Shown: positions 63,309-64,000 of the stretch, piece after piece
Position numbering within the stretch: the stretch's first letter is position 1
Layout of the letters: every line of letters starts with the position of its first letter
Origin: Desulfuromonas acetoxidans DSM 684
GTDB taxonomy: Bacteria > Desulfobacterota > Desulfuromonadia > Desulfuromonadales > Desulfuromonadaceae
DNA length: 64,000 nucleotides
Assembly (NCBI RefSeq): GCF_000167355.1
Contig: NZ_AAEW02000014.1
Coordinates: 1 to 64,000 of the forward strand
Direction of reading: 5' to 3'
Notes under the pieces: model-generated
What the model was told of the DNA's origin: nothing
The model's database searches: none
What the model saw: the letters and a program-made list of their open reading frames with translations, nothing else
Program-made: the position numbers and the translations under genes

Positions 63309-64000
63309 ATGACCCAACTGACCGACAATCCCGTTCATGTCCAAACCATCCTCGACAGCGTTGCTGATGGGGTGTTTACTGTTGACCCACAGCTCCGCAT
63401 CACTTCGTTTAATCACGCAGCTGAGGAGATCACTGGGTTCAGCCGGGCCGAGGCTCTCGGTCAACCGTGTTGTGAGATCTTTCGCACCAACGTCTGTTTT
63501 GATCAATGTCCCTTGCGTAAGGCTTTTGCCAGCGGAGAGAACATCACCAATATTGAGGTGGATGTGCTCGACCGCCACAACCGTGAAATCCCTATTTCGG
63601 TCAATGCCTCTGTCTTGCGTGATGAACGCGGCGATGTAATCGGCGGTGTTGAAACCTTTCGTGATCTGTCGCAACTGCGTGCTTTGGCCAATGAGGTGCA
63701 GAAGCAGTTCAGTTTTCATGACATGATCAGCCGCAACCCACGCATGCAACAGTTATTTGACATCCTGCCCGATGTCGCCAACAGCGATGCCACGGTTTTG
63801 CTCCATGGAGCCAGCGGCACCGGCAAGGAGTTGTTTGCCCGGGCCATCCACAATCTCAGTACACGTAACAACCAACCACTGGTGGTGATCAACTGCGGTG
63901 CTTTGCCGGAACAATTGCTTGAAGCGGAAATTTTCGGGGTGCGTAAAGGCGCCTACACCGGCGCGATCGCCAACCGCAAAGGCCGCCTCGCCCTGGCAGA
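63309..64000 (+). CDS. PAS - sigma-54 activator AAA+ protein, cut by the window end
   Basis: The first 230 residues of a sigma-54-dependent regulator. A PAS domain (about residues 10-120) contains CCEIFRTNVCFDQCPL, whose Cys cluster suggests an Fe-S or redox sensor. The AAA+ domain follows with Walker A GASGTGKE and the sigma-54 loop as GAYTGA, with Tyr in place of the usual Phe. The rest, including the DNA-binding domain, lies beyond the window. It starts 63 bp after the GGDEF-EAL sensor. Confidence 0.9.
   Translation, partial: MTQLTDNPVHVQTILDSVADGVFTVDPQLRITSFNHAAEEITGFSRAEALGQPCCEIFRTNVCFDQCPLRKAFASGENITNIEVDVLDRHNREIPISVNASVLRDERGDVIGGVETFRDLSQLRALANEVQKQFSFHDMISRNPRMQQLFDILPDVANSDATVLLHGASGTGKELFARAIHNLSTRNNQPLVVINCGALPEQLLEAEIFGVRKGAYTGAIANRKGRLALA

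Overview
The window looks like a chromosomal segment (about 55% G+C by eye) of a Gram-negative anaerobe of the Desulfuromonadia (Desulfuromonas/Pelobacter/Geobacter type). Supporting content: an ablA/ablB pair for N-acetyl-beta-lysine, an ExtH/ExtI-like rhodanese lipoprotein plus porin, indolepyruvate:ferredoxin oxidoreductase, a TAXI-type TRAP transporter, bacteriohemerythrins and many c-di-GMP/PAS proteins. The assignment is inferred from gene content; no rRNA, tRNA or ribosomal protein gene was seen. No transposase, integrase or CRISPR array was recognised.

Layout. 0-10.7 kb: comM-like ATPase, osmolyte genes (kamA-like, ablB, ablA), a MarR regulator, a DUF481 protein, and an outer-membrane porin in an operon with a TauABC/SsuABC-like ABC importer. 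10.6-16.2 kb: DUF429 protein, HtpX protease and two Hsp20 chaperones set among large intergenic repeats. 16.3-22.1 kb: a molybdate/tungstate-type operon (modC, modB) that continues into DUF364, a solute-binding protein without signal peptide, a metallochaperone-type GTPase and a soluble ABC ATPase. 22.4-24.4 kb: an AT-richer XRE-IrrE island. 24.5-33.5 kb: beta-propeller-like protein, nucleotide kinase, PAS protein, TRAP-TAXI transporter with universal stress protein, EamA exporter. 33.7-43 kb: PutP, flagellin, AraC regulator, O-methyltransferase, a GGDEF-EAL gene broken by an amber codon, two hemerythrins and a LysR regulator. 43.2-47.6 kb: rhodanese lipoprotein, porin, thioredoxin, CcdA. 47.6-58.9 kb: a split liv/ior cluster for uptake and ferredoxin-linked oxidation of (probably aromatic) amino acids, ending in a LivF-phenylacetate-CoA ligase fusion. 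59.8-64 kb: SagB-like oxidoreductase, an SBP-PAS-GGDEF-EAL sensor and a truncated sigma-54 activator.

The most unusual feature is a family of modular intergenic repeats (called modules A-G here) at about nine loci: 11.5, 13.1, 15.1, 15.7, 27.0, 50.8, 53.8, 56.3 and 59.0 kb. Each module is built on hairpins, and the copies differ by paired substitutions that keep the stems. One module (G; 13.15 and 59.45 kb) has a 15-bp stem with five compensated changes and looks like a structured RNA. Four repeat blocks occupy the open junctions of the liv/ior cluster.

Second in interest are the modC-modB-DUF364-SBP-GTPase-ABC operon, which looks like an undescribed metal/oxyanion trafficking system behind a leader with its own promoter and terminator, and the LivF-PaaK fusion, which would join uptake to CoA activation.
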